Source: Microlunatus phosphovorus NM-1
Lineage (GTDB): Bacteria > Actinomycetota > Actinomycetes > Propionibacteriales > Propionibacteriaceae
Length of the DNA stretch: 64,000 bases
Direction of reading: 5' to 3'
Assembly (NCBI RefSeq): GCF_000270245.1
Contig: NC_015635.1
Coordinates: 3,348,001-3,412,000, forward strand
In this document: piece by piece, positions 34,229 through 42,613 of the stretch
Layout of the letters: each line of letters begins with the position of its first letter
Numbering within the stretch: position 1 is the first letter of the stretch
Made by a program: the position numbers and the translations under genes
Notes under the pieces: generated by a model
The model's input: the letters and a program-made list of their open reading frames with translations, nothing else
Told to the model about the DNA's origin: nothing
Databases searched by the model: none

Positions 34229-35635
34229 TCAAGCAGGCTTCGTCGCACCCGAGGACATCGCGTCCGTCTCCTCGTCGGGGTCATCCTCCTCGGCCTCGTC
34301 CGCATCCCGGCGCGAGACCACGACATCGGCGATGCCGCGGATGTAGGGCAGCTCGGGATGGGGCAAGGCGGCCTGCACCAGCGACGGCAGTCGCAACGTT
34401 GCCCGGCGGGCCTGGCTCGCGTGCCATTCCCGCCGGGCTCGGGCCCGCTCCTCGACGTCGAGCTGAGCCAGCACCTGGTCGATGGCGGCCAGGATCGAGC
34501 CGCGCAGCAACCAGGAGGATTCCGCCCCGCCCGGCTGCACCGTGATCAGCTCGGCCAGGATCGCTTTCGTCTCCCGGAGCACGTCCAAGGTGTGATCGAG
34601 CCGACGTTCGACCTCCTCCTCCCGGCTGCTCGCCTCGGCCACCACCAGACTGCCGAAACCGGTCACGCTGTCGGCGAGGTCGTCGAGCACGACGGCAAAG
34701 GCCTCGCGCAGCTCCGCCCCGTACGGATCCTCCGGTGTCTCCCCGCTGGGCACTTCGGTGCGCATCACCGTGAACAGCGCCCGGACCGCCAGCAGGCACC
34801 CGTCCAGCGAGGCGAGCCCACTGGCCAGGACCGGCTCCAGGTCGGCGAACCCGATCGCCCGCGGGTTGAGCCGGCGGCTGTCCTTGAGTCTCGTCACGGC
34901 CGCCGTCGCCTGATCGACCCGGCGGCCGGCGACGTCGAGTGCATGGGTCCACCCGGCTACCTGGCCTCGGGTGATCGGCCCGGCGCGCAGCGCCTCGGCG
35001 GACTGCCGCAGCGGCGCGCTGATCGCTGCCGCTACGGCCCGGATCGAGTCGCCCGCCGGGCGGATCGGCATCGGTGGCGGATAGAGCAGATTGAGGGTGA
35101 TGCCGACGCCGGCCCCGATCAGGGTGTTGAGCACCCGGGTCTCGGCGGCGATCTCGGGATTGCTGACGGCAAGGATGAGCATCGCGCTGATCGGCATCTC
35201 GATCGCCTGCTCGCCGAGTCGGAGGACCTTGCTCAGCACCAGCGAAACGGCCACGGCGGCGCCCAGGCTCCACCAGGTCAGCCCGATCCAGTTCGACAAC
35301 AGGGTCGCCACCAGAACTCCGCCCAGCACCGCGCCGACCCGGACGATGCCCATCCGCAGTGTCGAGTACGCCGACGCCTGCATCACCAGCAGTGCTGTCA
35401 GTGCACCGGTGATATCGGTGTTGCTGCCGGTGATCAGCCAGGTCATCAGATAGCCGAGCACCGCGCCGGAGGTCAACCGGACCGTCGTGACGATGGTGGG
35501 CACCAACCGGTACGGCACATCACGCCACCGGTCGGGATGGGTCGGCCACGCGAATCTGGTCAGTCGACGCAGCCCTCGCCGGATCCGGCCCCGCACCCTG
35601 TCTCGGAGGGTGGCCGGCGCCTTCGTCTGACTCAC
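34229..35635 (-). CDS. FUSC-like aromatic acid exporter family membrane protein
   Basis: The 468-residue protein has about six transmembrane helices in the first 190 residues (RLTSGAVLGYLMTWLI; ALLVMQASAYSTLRMG; WWSLGAAVAVSLVLS), followed by a long cytoplasmic helical half rich in charged residues. This matches ArAE/FUSC efflux-type proteins. The GTG at 35635 follows the regulator stop by 7 bases; no ribosome-binding site is seen, so it is probably translationally coupled. The transported compound is unknown. Co-transcription with the ClgR-like gene suggests stress control. Confidence 0.82.
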   Translation of the reverse strand: MSQTKAPATLRDRVRGRIRRGLRRLTRFAWPTHPDRWRDVPYRLVPTIVTTVRLTSGAVLGYLMTWLITGSNTDITGALTALLVMQASAYSTLRMGIVRVGAVLGGVLVATLLSNWIGLTWWSLGAAVAVSLVLSKVLRLGEQAIEMPISAMLILAVSNPEIAAETRVLNTLIGAGVGITLNLLYPPPMPIRPAGDSIRAVAAAISAPLRQSAEALRAGPITRGQVAGWTHALDVAGRRVDQATAAVTRLKDSRRLNPRAIGFADLEPVLASGLASLDGCLLAVRALFTVMRTEVPSGETPEDPYGAELREAFAVVLDDLADSVTGFGSLVVAEASSREEEVERRLDHTLDVLRETKAILAELITVQPGGAESSWLLRGSILAAIDQVLAQLDVEERARARREWHASQARRATLRLPSLVQAALPHPELPYIRGIADVVVSRRDADEAEEDDPDEETDAMSSGATKPA

Positions 35636-35642
35636 CGGGTGA

Positions 35643-35975
35643 TCAGGCGGCGAGCGCGACCGGACCGGATGGCCGAGAGGCCGACCGGCTGAGCCGGCGC
35701 CCCACCGACCGAACAATCTCGACCAACGGCAGGCCCAGCGCACCGCCGACCGCGGCCAGCATCTCCGAGGACGGCTCTTTGCGGCCGCGCTCAAGCTCGG
35801 ACAGATACTGCACCGAGATGCCCGCTCGATCCGCTACGTCACGCTGGGTTTCGCCGCGCTCGGCCCGAGTCTCACGGAGCACCTGCCCCACCAACTCGCG
35901 CCACAGCGGATCACGCTCGACCGCAGGGGTCGGAGTCTTCGGCGTACGCCCGCGAAACGCCACCACGTCACCCAT
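35643..35975 (-). CDS. XRE-family regulator resembling ClgR
   Basis: The 110-residue protein has a single helix-turn-helix: VLRETRAERGETQRDVADRAGISVQYLSELERGRKEPSSEMLAA. The phrase YLSEIERG-x-KEASSE followed by LxLPLxELxxxVxxRL is the ClgR pattern, and the last 30 residues are close to it. ClgR activates clp protease genes in corynebacteria, streptomycetes and mycobacteria, and a clpP pair lies 1.4 kb away. The ATG at 35975 is preferred; the longer frame has no support. A TTCGC-N5-GCGAA palindrome upstream suggests autoregulation. It could still be another XRE protein. Confidence 0.75.
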   Translation of the reverse strand: MGDVVAFRGRTPKTPTPAVERDPLWRELVGQVLRETRAERGETQRDVADRAGISVQYLSELERGRKEPSSEMLAAVGGALGLPLVEIVRSVGRRLSRSASRPSGPVALAA

Positions 35976-36021
35976 GGAGCGACCGTACCCGATCAAGACC
36001 CCAGCGGTGTCCGGGTGTCGT

Positions 36022-36036
36022 TTCGCCTGCAGCGAA
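36022..36036. promoter_or_regulatory. Candidate ClgR-type operator
   Basis: TTCGC-CTGCA-GCGAA at 36022-36036 is a perfect 5+5+5 palindrome. ClgR sites in other actinobacteria contain CGC-N5-GCG. It lies 47 bases upstream of the ClgR-like gene's start. Confidence 0.6.
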
Positions 36037-36168
36037 GCGACCACCCAGCTTCGGGCCGCACCGAACATCGACGAGGACCGCGGACAGCAGAGATCGATAC
36101 CTGATCCAGCTGTGACCCGCCTGCGGCAGTGCGAAATGAGGTAATCCTCACAACCAAGTTTCAGATCA

Positions 36169-36220
36169 CCTCAAGATCGAGCCCAAGCCCGCGTCGAGAC
36201 CTCTGGATCGCCTCAAGATC
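36169..36220 (+). repeat. Two CCTCAAGATC direct repeats in the exopolysaccharide promoter region
   Basis: CCTCAAGATC occurs at 36169-36178 and 36211-36220, 42 bp apart (four helical turns). They lie in the 363-base gap between the divergent ClgR-like and glycosyltransferase genes. Apart from these, the ClgR-type palindrome and the terminator, I see nothing else in that gap. Confidence 0.55.
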
Positions 36221-36277
36221 ACGAGATCCTTCACGCGTGGTCAATAAAGCTGGGCTATGTTCTTCACCGGCAAGTGA

Positions 36278-36317
36278 CGCCGCAAGCGCTCTGGGGGAAT
36301 GAGCGCGGCGGCGTTTT
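36278..36317 (+). terminator. Intrinsic terminator in the leader of the exopolysaccharide operon
   Basis: CGCCGC (36278-36283) and GCGCTC (36286-36291) pair with GAGCGC (36301-36306) and GCGGCG (36308-36313), with an AA/G interior loop and a TGGGGGAAT end loop, then TTTT at 36314-36317. It ends only 22 bases before the operon's ATG. A strong terminator so close to a start suggests attenuation. No upstream gene needs it, since the neighbour is divergent. Confidence 0.75.
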
Positions 36318-36338
36318 CGTATCTCGGGGGAGATTTTC

Positions 36339-38288
36339 ATGAGTTCTGAGCGCCATATTGTCGCGCTTGTTCCCGCTTACAATGAAGAAGAAAGCATCGC
36401 CGCCACCATTGAGGCAGTCCTCAATCAGGAGCGAGTGCCGGACAAGATCGTGATCATCCCAAACGGATGCAGCGATCGGACAGCGGACATCGCACGTACC
36501 TTTCCGGTCACCGTGATGGAGTTGCCGCGGCTGGAGCACAAGAAGTCCGAGGCCCTCAACCGGGCCTGGCTGCAGTACGCGCAGGACGCGGATGTGGTCA
36601 TCTGTCTGGACGCTGACACCGTCTTGCCGCCCAACGCCATCGGCGACTGGGAGCAGGAGTTCGTCTACGACTGGGCTCGTCATGGATCACAAGCAGTGAC
36701 TGCGTTCGCCGGGACCGGATCGTCTCCCGCGCCGTTGCGCAGCCGCGACATCCGCGAGCTGCCACTGGGTGGATCGTCGAGCAAGTTCACCATGTTGGGC
36801 AAAGACTTCCTGACCCGCCTGCAGCGAGCCGAGTTCTCCCGTTGGACCGATACCGCGCTGCGCCGTGGCTGGACGTCGGTGCTCGCCGGAACCGGCGCTG
36901 CGATCTCCGGGGAAGCCCTCCGCCAGGTCGCGGCGATGGACGATCGAGAAGGTCCCTGGATCTACAGCAGTCAGGTCGAGGACTTCGAGCTCACCTACCG
37001 CATCCGCCAGCTGGGCTACCGATGCCAGGTCTCGCCCACGGTCCGCGCCTACACCGACGCCATGAAGACGGTCAAGGCTCTGTGGGGTCAGCGGATGAAG
37101 TGGCAGGTCGGCACGATCGAGGATCTGCTCAAGATCGGCGTCAATCGGCTCACCGTGATGGACTGGTTCCAACAGCTCTCCGGGATGTTCTCGGCGTTCG
37201 CTCGCTACCTCTGGGTCGCGGTGATCTTGACGCTGTGCCTGGTCGGCCACTTGAGGTTCCAGTGGCTGTGGTGGGTCGCCGTTCCGCTGTTCTTCGTTGT
37301 GCTGCAGGTGAAACACGCCCACCGGATCCCGCACCGGGACCGCGTTGACGTGCTCTACGCCTTCTTGATCATCCCGTCCGAAGCCTTCGCGTGGTTGCGA
37401 GCCGGCTGGTTCACGGCCGCCTGGATCCAGGCCCCCGTCGACCTGATCCGGGGGCGACACAAGGACCGTTGGGGGCTGCAGTACCGCGCCGAAGCATTCC
37501 GGCGCGGACTGGTCGGCAAGCTCCGGCTGGCCGGGATCCGAGTTGTCGCCGCCTCTGGCATTGCCACTGTGGCTCTGTTGTCGATCGGCAACCTGGTGCC
37601 GGCCTCTGGACTGCCGACGGTCGAGGCCATCGCCCGAACAGGCACCGGCGCCATCAACCACTCCGGACCGGCAACCTGCCGCGGGTATGTCGCGTTGACC
37701 TACGACGACGGCCCGACTCAGTACACGGCGGCGACCTCCGACCTGCTGCGACGCTACGGGCTGCACGCCGCCTTCTTCCTGACCGGCGAGCACACCGAGC
37801 TGAACCCGGACGCCGTGCGTGCCCTGGCTGCCGACGGTCAGATGATCGGCAACCACACCGTCACCCATCCGCATCTGACAGATCTGCCGATCTCCCAGGC
37901 AAAGCAGGAGATCCTCGACAACGCCGACCTCATCGAGGCAGTCACCGGTCAGCGACCCACCCTGTTCCGCCCACCGTACGGCGACACCAACGACAAGCTG
38001 AGCGCCTTCGCCCTTCGAAATGGCATGCCCGAGACGCTGTGGACGCTCGACACCAACGACTGGATCGGCAAGACCCCGTCCCAGGTCGACGACGAGATCG
38101 GCAAGGCCAAGGACGGGGACATCATCTTGATGCACGACGACGAGGACACCGACATCAAGACCGTTGCCTTGATCGCCAGCACCTTGCGGCGCCTCGACCT
38201 GTGCACGGGACGCATCGTTCCTGACAGTGCAAGCCACCACATCCCACTGCTGGACAAGTCCCATTCCGTCAAGGTGGTGCCCTGGTGA
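36339..38288 (+). CDS. Fused family 2 glycosyltransferase and NodB-type polysaccharide deacetylase
   Basis: The 649-residue protein starts with a GT2 domain (residues 1-290): LVPAYNEEESIAATIE, the metal motif CLDADTVLP, acceptor motif VEDFELTYR and QRMKW (QxxxW). Three or four membrane helices follow (about 290-430). Residues 445-640 are a CE4 deacetylase: YDDGPTQYT, NHTVTHPHL and RPPYG. This joins in one chain the roles of PgaC-like synthesis and PgaB-like deacetylation. GGGGGAG precedes the ATG. It starts an operon with an acyltransferase, a tiny membrane protein and glmS, which fits an N-acetylglucosamine polymer. The sugar is inferred. Confidence 0.9.
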   Translation: MSSERHIVALVPAYNEEESIAATIEAVLNQERVPDKIVIIPNGCSDRTADIARTFPVTVMELPRLEHKKSEALNRAWLQYAQDADVVICLDADTVLPPNAIGDWEQEFVYDWARHGSQAVTAFAGTGSSPAPLRSRDIRELPLGGSSSKFTMLGKDFLTRLQRAEFSRWTDTALRRGWTSVLAGTGAAISGEALRQVAAMDDREGPWIYSSQVEDFELTYRIRQLGYRCQVSPTVRAYTDAMKTVKALWGQRMKWQVGTIEDLLKIGVNRLTVMDWFQQLSGMFSAFARYLWVAVILTLCLVGHLRFQWLWWVAVPLFFVVLQVKHAHRIPHRDRVDVLYAFLIIPSEAFAWLRAGWFTAAWIQAPVDLIRGRHKDRWGLQYRAEAFRRGLVGKLRLAGIRVVAASGIATVALLSIGNLVPASGLPTVEAIARTGTGAINHSGPATCRGYVALTYDDGPTQYTAATSDLLRRYGLHAAFFLTGEHTELNPDAVRALAADGQMIGNHTVTHPHLTDLPISQAKQEILDNADLIEAVTGQRPTLFRPPYGDTNDKLSAFALRNGMPETLWTLDTNDWIGKTPSQVDDEIGKAKDGDIILMHDDEDTDIKTVALIASTLRRLDLCTGRIVPDSASHHIPLLDKSHSVKVVPW

Positions 38289-40441
38289 CCGGATCACATA
38301 TCGAATCACATATTGACCAACCCAAGACCGGACATATTCCTCGACGCGATATCCAAGGTCTGCGAGCCATCGCCGTCGCTGCGGTCATCGCAAATCACCT
38401 GCTTGGCTTTCCTCAGGGCGGCTTTATCGGCGTCGACGTGTTCTTCGTCGTCTCCGGCTTCTTGATCACCGGAATGCTGCATCGCGAGCATCTCAGGAAC
38501 GGGCGGATATCCTTCGCATCGTTCTATCGTCGGCGGATTCGCCGGATCGTGCCGATGTCGACGCTGGTGCTGATCGTCACGGTCGCCGCCGGCTACCTGC
38601 TGTACCTGAGCGCCCAGGCTCGCAGCGTCCTGGTCGATGCCGGCTGGGCCCTGGCGTTTGCCGCGAACTGGCACCTCGCCCTGGAGGGCACGGACTACTG
38701 GAACATGGGCAGCGTCGTCTCCCCGCTCCAGCACTACTGGTCCCTCGCGGTCGAGGAGCAGTTCTACCTGGTCTGGCCCTGGCTGCTGGTCATCGTCCCC
38801 GGCCTCCGGCTCCGTAGCCGGGCGCTGTTCATCACGATGGCCGTCGTCACCGGCGGCTCGTTGCTGTGGTCGCTGTGGGAGACAGCGCAGCACCCGACGT
38901 GGGCCTACTTCGACACCTTCTCCCGTGCGTGGGAGCTCGGCATCGGCGCGTTGCTGGCCATCGCGGCTCGCCGCCTCGCCTCGCTGCCCGACCGCCTGCG
39001 GCCGTGGCTGGCGTGGACCGGCCTTGCCATGATCATCGTCAGTCTGGTCGTCGTCACCGAGAACCACTTCCCCGCACCGTGGGGGCTGCTGCCGGTCGCC
39101 GGGACGGCGCTGGTGATCATCGCCGGCACCGGGAGCGACCAGCGGCTGCTGGCTCCACTGACGAACCGGGTGTCGGGCTACGTCGGCGACATCTCGTACT
39201 CGCTCTATCTGTGGCACTTCCCGGTGATCATCTTGTTGGCGCTGGTGATGCCGAGCGGGCTGCTGTATCAGCTGACTGCACTGACGCTGATCGTCGGCTT
39301 GTCGATCGCCTCGTACCATCTGGTGGAGAACCCGATCCGCCAATCCTCCTGGCTGGAGCCCAAGACAGCTACACCGTGGGAGAAGCACGGCCCACGGTTT
39401 GTGCGCTCCAACTCCGGTGAATGGGTGCCGGCCCATCTCCTCGAGGTGACTTCCCGTCAGAACCGTGGCCTGAAGGCCGGTGTCGCCGCGCTGGCGCTGA
39501 GTCTCGGGCTCACCGCCACGGCGGTCTTGCTGCCGCTGGGAGCGGGCGCCGAAGTGACTCAGCCAACCGCGTCCGTCGGCGGCCAGCAGGCAGCGGCTGC
39601 GACCGGCCAAGCCGTGTCCGCCGCCGTGACGGCGAAGCAGTTCCCACAGCTCAACCCGTCGGTGGACAGCCTCGATACCCAGGCCTGGCTCAACTCGGTG
39701 GCAGACCAAGGCTGTCTGAGCTGGGACACCGAGCCCAGCGAGACCGGACCGGACACCTTGAAGTCGTGTGACGCCGGGAATCCTGCCGCCGAGAAGCGGG
39801 TGGTTCTGCTCGGCGACTCCTACGCCGCGGCCTGGATGCCGGCGGTGAAGAAGGCCTACATCGCCCAGAACTGGTACGTGCAGGTGGTGACCAAGCAGCA
39901 ATGCCCCACCGCCTCGGTGTCGGTCACCTTGGTCGGTGGCGACGCCTATCCCGAATGCGACCGGCACCGCGAGTGGACCTTGGAGATGATCAGACAGACC
40001 AAACCTGATCTGGTGATCCTCGCCGACGCGGAAGACACACCGGAGCGGCTGGCCGACCACGCGACCGGTGCTGCCGCCGATGCCGAGATCACCCGCGGTC
40101 TGACGGACACCCTGGCCGCCATCACCCCTAATGTCGGCAAGACCGTTGTCCTGGCCCCGCCGCCGGCCGGCAAGACCCTGCAGGGGTGCGTCACCCGGAT
40201 CTCTCATCCGGCCGACTGCACGAGCACGATCAGCGCCGGCTGGACCCACTTTTCCGAGGCACTGCACTCTGCCGCGGCCCAGGGCAACGCCCAGTACGTC
40301 GACACCCATCTGTGGTTCTGCACCGAAGACGGACGATGCCCCGGTTTCATCGGGACGACTCCTGTTCGCGTGGACGACGTCCATCTGACCACCACCGAAG
40401 CCGCCGCGTTGGCACCACTGCTGGCCGAGGCCATTCACTGA
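38285..40441 (+). CDS. Membrane acyltransferase 3 with extracellular SGNH domain (OafA/OatA-like)
   Basis: The 718-residue protein has an acyltransferase 3 domain with about ten helices (residues 20-350): DIQGLRAIAVAAVIANHL, IGVDVFFVVSGFLITG and VEEQFYLVWP. After one more helix near 400, residues 460-718 are an SGNH esterase-like domain with GDSYAAAW (block I) and DDVHLT (DxxH, block V). Such proteins O-acetylate cell-surface polysaccharides or peptidoglycan. The GTG start overlaps the upstream stop (GTGA). The polymer made by the upstream glycosyltransferase is the likely target. The first codons are AT-rich compared with the neighbours. Confidence 0.9.
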   Translation: MTGSHIESHIDQPKTGHIPRRDIQGLRAIAVAAVIANHLLGFPQGGFIGVDVFFVVSGFLITGMLHREHLRNGRISFASFYRRRIRRIVPMSTLVLIVTVAAGYLLYLSAQARSVLVDAGWALAFAANWHLALEGTDYWNMGSVVSPLQHYWSLAVEEQFYLVWPWLLVIVPGLRLRSRALFITMAVVTGGSLLWSLWETAQHPTWAYFDTFSRAWELGIGALLAIAARRLASLPDRLRPWLAWTGLAMIIVSLVVVTENHFPAPWGLLPVAGTALVIIAGTGSDQRLLAPLTNRVSGYVGDISYSLYLWHFPVIILLALVMPSGLLYQLTALTLIVGLSIASYHLVENPIRQSSWLEPKTATPWEKHGPRFVRSNSGEWVPAHLLEVTSRQNRGLKAGVAALALSLGLTATAVLLPLGAGAEVTQPTASVGGQQAAAATGQAVSAAVTAKQFPQLNPSVDSLDTQAWLNSVADQGCLSWDTEPSETGPDTLKSCDAGNPAAEKRVVLLGDSYAAAWMPAVKKAYIAQNWYVQVVTKQQCPTASVSVTLVGGDAYPECDRHREWTLEMIRQTKPDLVILADAEDTPERLADHATGAAADAEITRGLTDTLAAITPNVGKTVVLAPPPAGKTLQGCVTRISHPADCTSTISAGWTHFSEALHSAAAQGNAQYVDTHLWFCTEDGRCPGFIGTTPVRVDDVHLTTTEAAALAPLLAEAIH

Positions 40442-40472
40442 ACATCACTCACCGACAACAAGGAATCTCATC

Positions 40473-40583
40473 ATGAACCAGCTACTCGAGATCGGCACCT
40501 GGGTGCTGACCGGAATCGGCGCCATCTTCGTCACCTTCGGCCTGGTCGACCTGTTCCGTCCGATGCCCAAACAGCGTCCCTGA
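40473..40583 (+). CDS. 36-residue single-pass membrane protein
   Basis: This short frame starts at ATG 40473 after AAGGAATC and encodes MNQLLEIGTWVLTGIGAIF, then VTFGLVDLFRPMPKQRP. It has one membrane helix (about residues 8-27) and a basic, Pro-rich tail. It lies 31 bases after the acyltransferase and 80 before glmS, on the same strand. Small helices of this kind often serve as subunits of polymer synthases. I know no named family for it. Confidence 0.65.
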   Translation: MNQLLEIGTWVLTGIGAIFVTFGLVDLFRPMPKQRP

Positions 40584-40663
40584 GACCGTCCATCCGCAGC
40601 GGCCGAGCTGACCGTCTGATCAGCTACGACAGCGCGAAACCAAGCAGGACAAGGAAGCCGAAT

Positions 40664-42511
40664 ATGTGTGGAATCGTGGGGTATGTCGGCCCCCAGGTCG
40701 CCGCGGAGGTCGTGGTCAACGGCCTGCGCCGACTGGAGTACCGCGGCTATGACTCGGCAGGCGTCGCCGTTGTCGACGACGGTCGGATCTCGCTGGCGAA
40801 GAAGGCCGGCAAGATCCTCAATCTGGAGAAGCTCCTCGCCGAGGAGCCACTGCCCGACTGCGGTCTGGGTATCGGACACACGCGTTGGGCCACCCACGGC
40901 GGCCCGACCGACCGAAACGCCCATCCGCATACGTCCGACGACGGGCGAGTGGCACTGGTGCACAACGGCATCATCGAGAACTTCGCGGTCCTGCGCCGCG
41001 AGCTCGAGGAAGCCGGCGTCTGCCTACGCTCGCAGACCGACACCGAGATCGTCGCCCAGTTGCTTGGGCGCGAGCTGGCGGCCGAGGGCGTCACCCTGGC
41101 CCAAGCCATGCGCGCCGTCTGTGCCCGTCTGGATGGTGCCTTCACCCTGGTCGCGGTGGATGCCCAGTCTCCCGACCGGGTGGTGGCGGCACGGCGCAAC
41201 TCACCGCTCGTGGTCGGTGTCGGTGAGGGTGAGAACTTCCTGGCCTCCGATGTCGCGGCCTTCATCGAACACACCCGGGAGGCGATCGAGCTCGGGCAAG
41301 ATCAGATCGTTGAGATCACCGCGGATCGCGTACGGGTCACCGATTTCCAGGGCGGGGAGGCGTCGGTCCGGCCCTTCCACGTCGACTGGGATCTACAGGC
41401 TGCCGAGAAGGGTGGCTACGACTGGTTCATGCGGAAAGAGATCTACGAGCAGCCGAAGGCGGTCGCCGACACGCTGCTCGGCAGACATGGTGCCGACGGG
41501 CAGCTGAAGCTGGATGAGATCAGGATCTCCGAGTCCGAGCTGCGCGCGATCGACAAGATCGTGATCATCGCCTGCGGCACAGCGAGCTATGCGGGCCTGG
41601 TCGCCAAGTACGCGATCGAGCACTGGACCAGGGTGCCGTGCGAGGTCGAGTTGGCCAGCGAGTTCCGCTACCGCGACCCGATCGTCGGACCCACCACGCT
41701 CGTTGTCGCGATCTCGCAGTCCGGTGAGACCGCCGACACATTGATGGCGATCCGGCATGCCCGGGAGCAGAAGGCCAAGGTGCTGGCCATCTGCAACACC
41801 AACGGCTCCACCATCCCGCGGGAATCCGATGCGGTGATCTACACCCACGCCGGGCCCGAGATCGGTGTCGCCTCGACCAAGGGCTTCTTGACCCAGCTGG
41901 TGGCCTGCTATCTGCTGGGGCTCTATCTGGCGCAGGTGCGCGGCACCAGATTCGGCGACGAGATCGGTTCCTTGGCGGCAGAGCTGGACAAGATGCCGGC
42001 AGCCATCAGCGCCGTGCTGGCCGACGCCGACCAGGTGCAGGCGCTGGCCGCCGAGTTCGTCGACGCACCGTCGGTGCTGTTCCTCGGTCGGCACGTCGGC
42101 TATCCCGTCGCGCTGGAAGGAGCGTTGAAGCTCAAGGAGCTGGCCTACATCCATGCCGAAGGCTTTGCTGCGGGTGAGCTCAAGCACGGGCCGATCGCTC
42201 TGGTCGAAGACCAGCTCCCGGTGTTCGTCGTCGTTCCGCCCCAGGGAAGGGACCTGCTGCACGAGAAGGTGGTCTCCAACATCATGGAGATCCGAGCACG
42301 CGGGGCGCGCACCATCGTGCTGGCCGAACAGGGCGATACGAGCGTCGCGCCGTACGCCGATGTGATGATCAGTCTGCCGAAGGTGTCGACCCTGCTGCAG
42401 CCAATACTGGCCATCGTGCCGCTGCAGATCTTCGCGTGCGAGCTGGCAACCCGCAAAGGTCACGACGTCGATCAGCCCCGAAATCTCGCCAAGTCTGTGA
42501 CGGTGGAGTAG
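40664..42511 (+). CDS. glmS: Glutamine-fructose-6-phosphate aminotransferase (isomerizing)
   Basis: The 615-residue protein starts MCGIVGYVGPQ, with Cys2 as the glutaminase nucleophile, and has HTRWATHGGPTDRNAHPH. Two SIS domains follow (ACGTASYAGLVAKY; ISQSGETADTLMAI; GRHVGYPVALEGALKLKEL), and the C-terminus is QPRNLAKSVTVE. GlmS makes glucosamine-6-phosphate for UDP-N-acetylglucosamine. Its position behind the polysaccharide genes suggests that it feeds that polymer. AGGAAG precedes the ATG. It may be the only copy in the cell or a second copy; the window cannot decide. Confidence 0.96.
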   Translation: MCGIVGYVGPQVAAEVVVNGLRRLEYRGYDSAGVAVVDDGRISLAKKAGKILNLEKLLAEEPLPDCGLGIGHTRWATHGGPTDRNAHPHTSDDGRVALVHNGIIENFAVLRRELEEAGVCLRSQTDTEIVAQLLGRELAAEGVTLAQAMRAVCARLDGAFTLVAVDAQSPDRVVAARRNSPLVVGVGEGENFLASDVAAFIEHTREAIELGQDQIVEITADRVRVTDFQGGEASVRPFHVDWDLQAAEKGGYDWFMRKEIYEQPKAVADTLLGRHGADGQLKLDEIRISESELRAIDKIVIIACGTASYAGLVAKYAIEHWTRVPCEVELASEFRYRDPIVGPTTLVVAISQSGETADTLMAIRHAREQKAKVLAICNTNGSTIPRESDAVIYTHAGPEIGVASTKGFLTQLVACYLLGLYLAQVRGTRFGDEIGSLAAELDKMPAAISAVLADADQVQALAAEFVDAPSVLFLGRHVGYPVALEGALKLKELAYIHAEGFAAGELKHGPIALVEDQLPVFVVVPPQGRDLLHEKVVSNIMEIRARGARTIVLAEQGDTSVAPYADVMISLPKVSTLLQPILAIVPLQIFACELATRKGHDVDQPRNLAKSVTVE

Positions 42512-42613
42512 CCCGTCGGCGGCGGCCGCTCGACCGCTGCTGTTGGCGGGATGAAGGGCGTGATGGTGGACCGCGCCGACGTTGTCAGTGCTGCCTCCTA
42601 GGCTCGGGCCACC

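Noticed and set aside
36241-36338. c-di-GMP or c-di-AMP riboswitch before the polysaccharide operon
   Set aside because: The conserved cores I know for these classes are not seen; only the terminator part is clear. Kept as an unassigned leader.
38306-40438. 710-residue open frame on the minus strand opposite the acyltransferase
   Set aside because: It is a high-GC shadow frame; its product is Gln/Arg/Gly-rich without domains, whereas the plus frame is a clear acyltransferase-SGNH protein.
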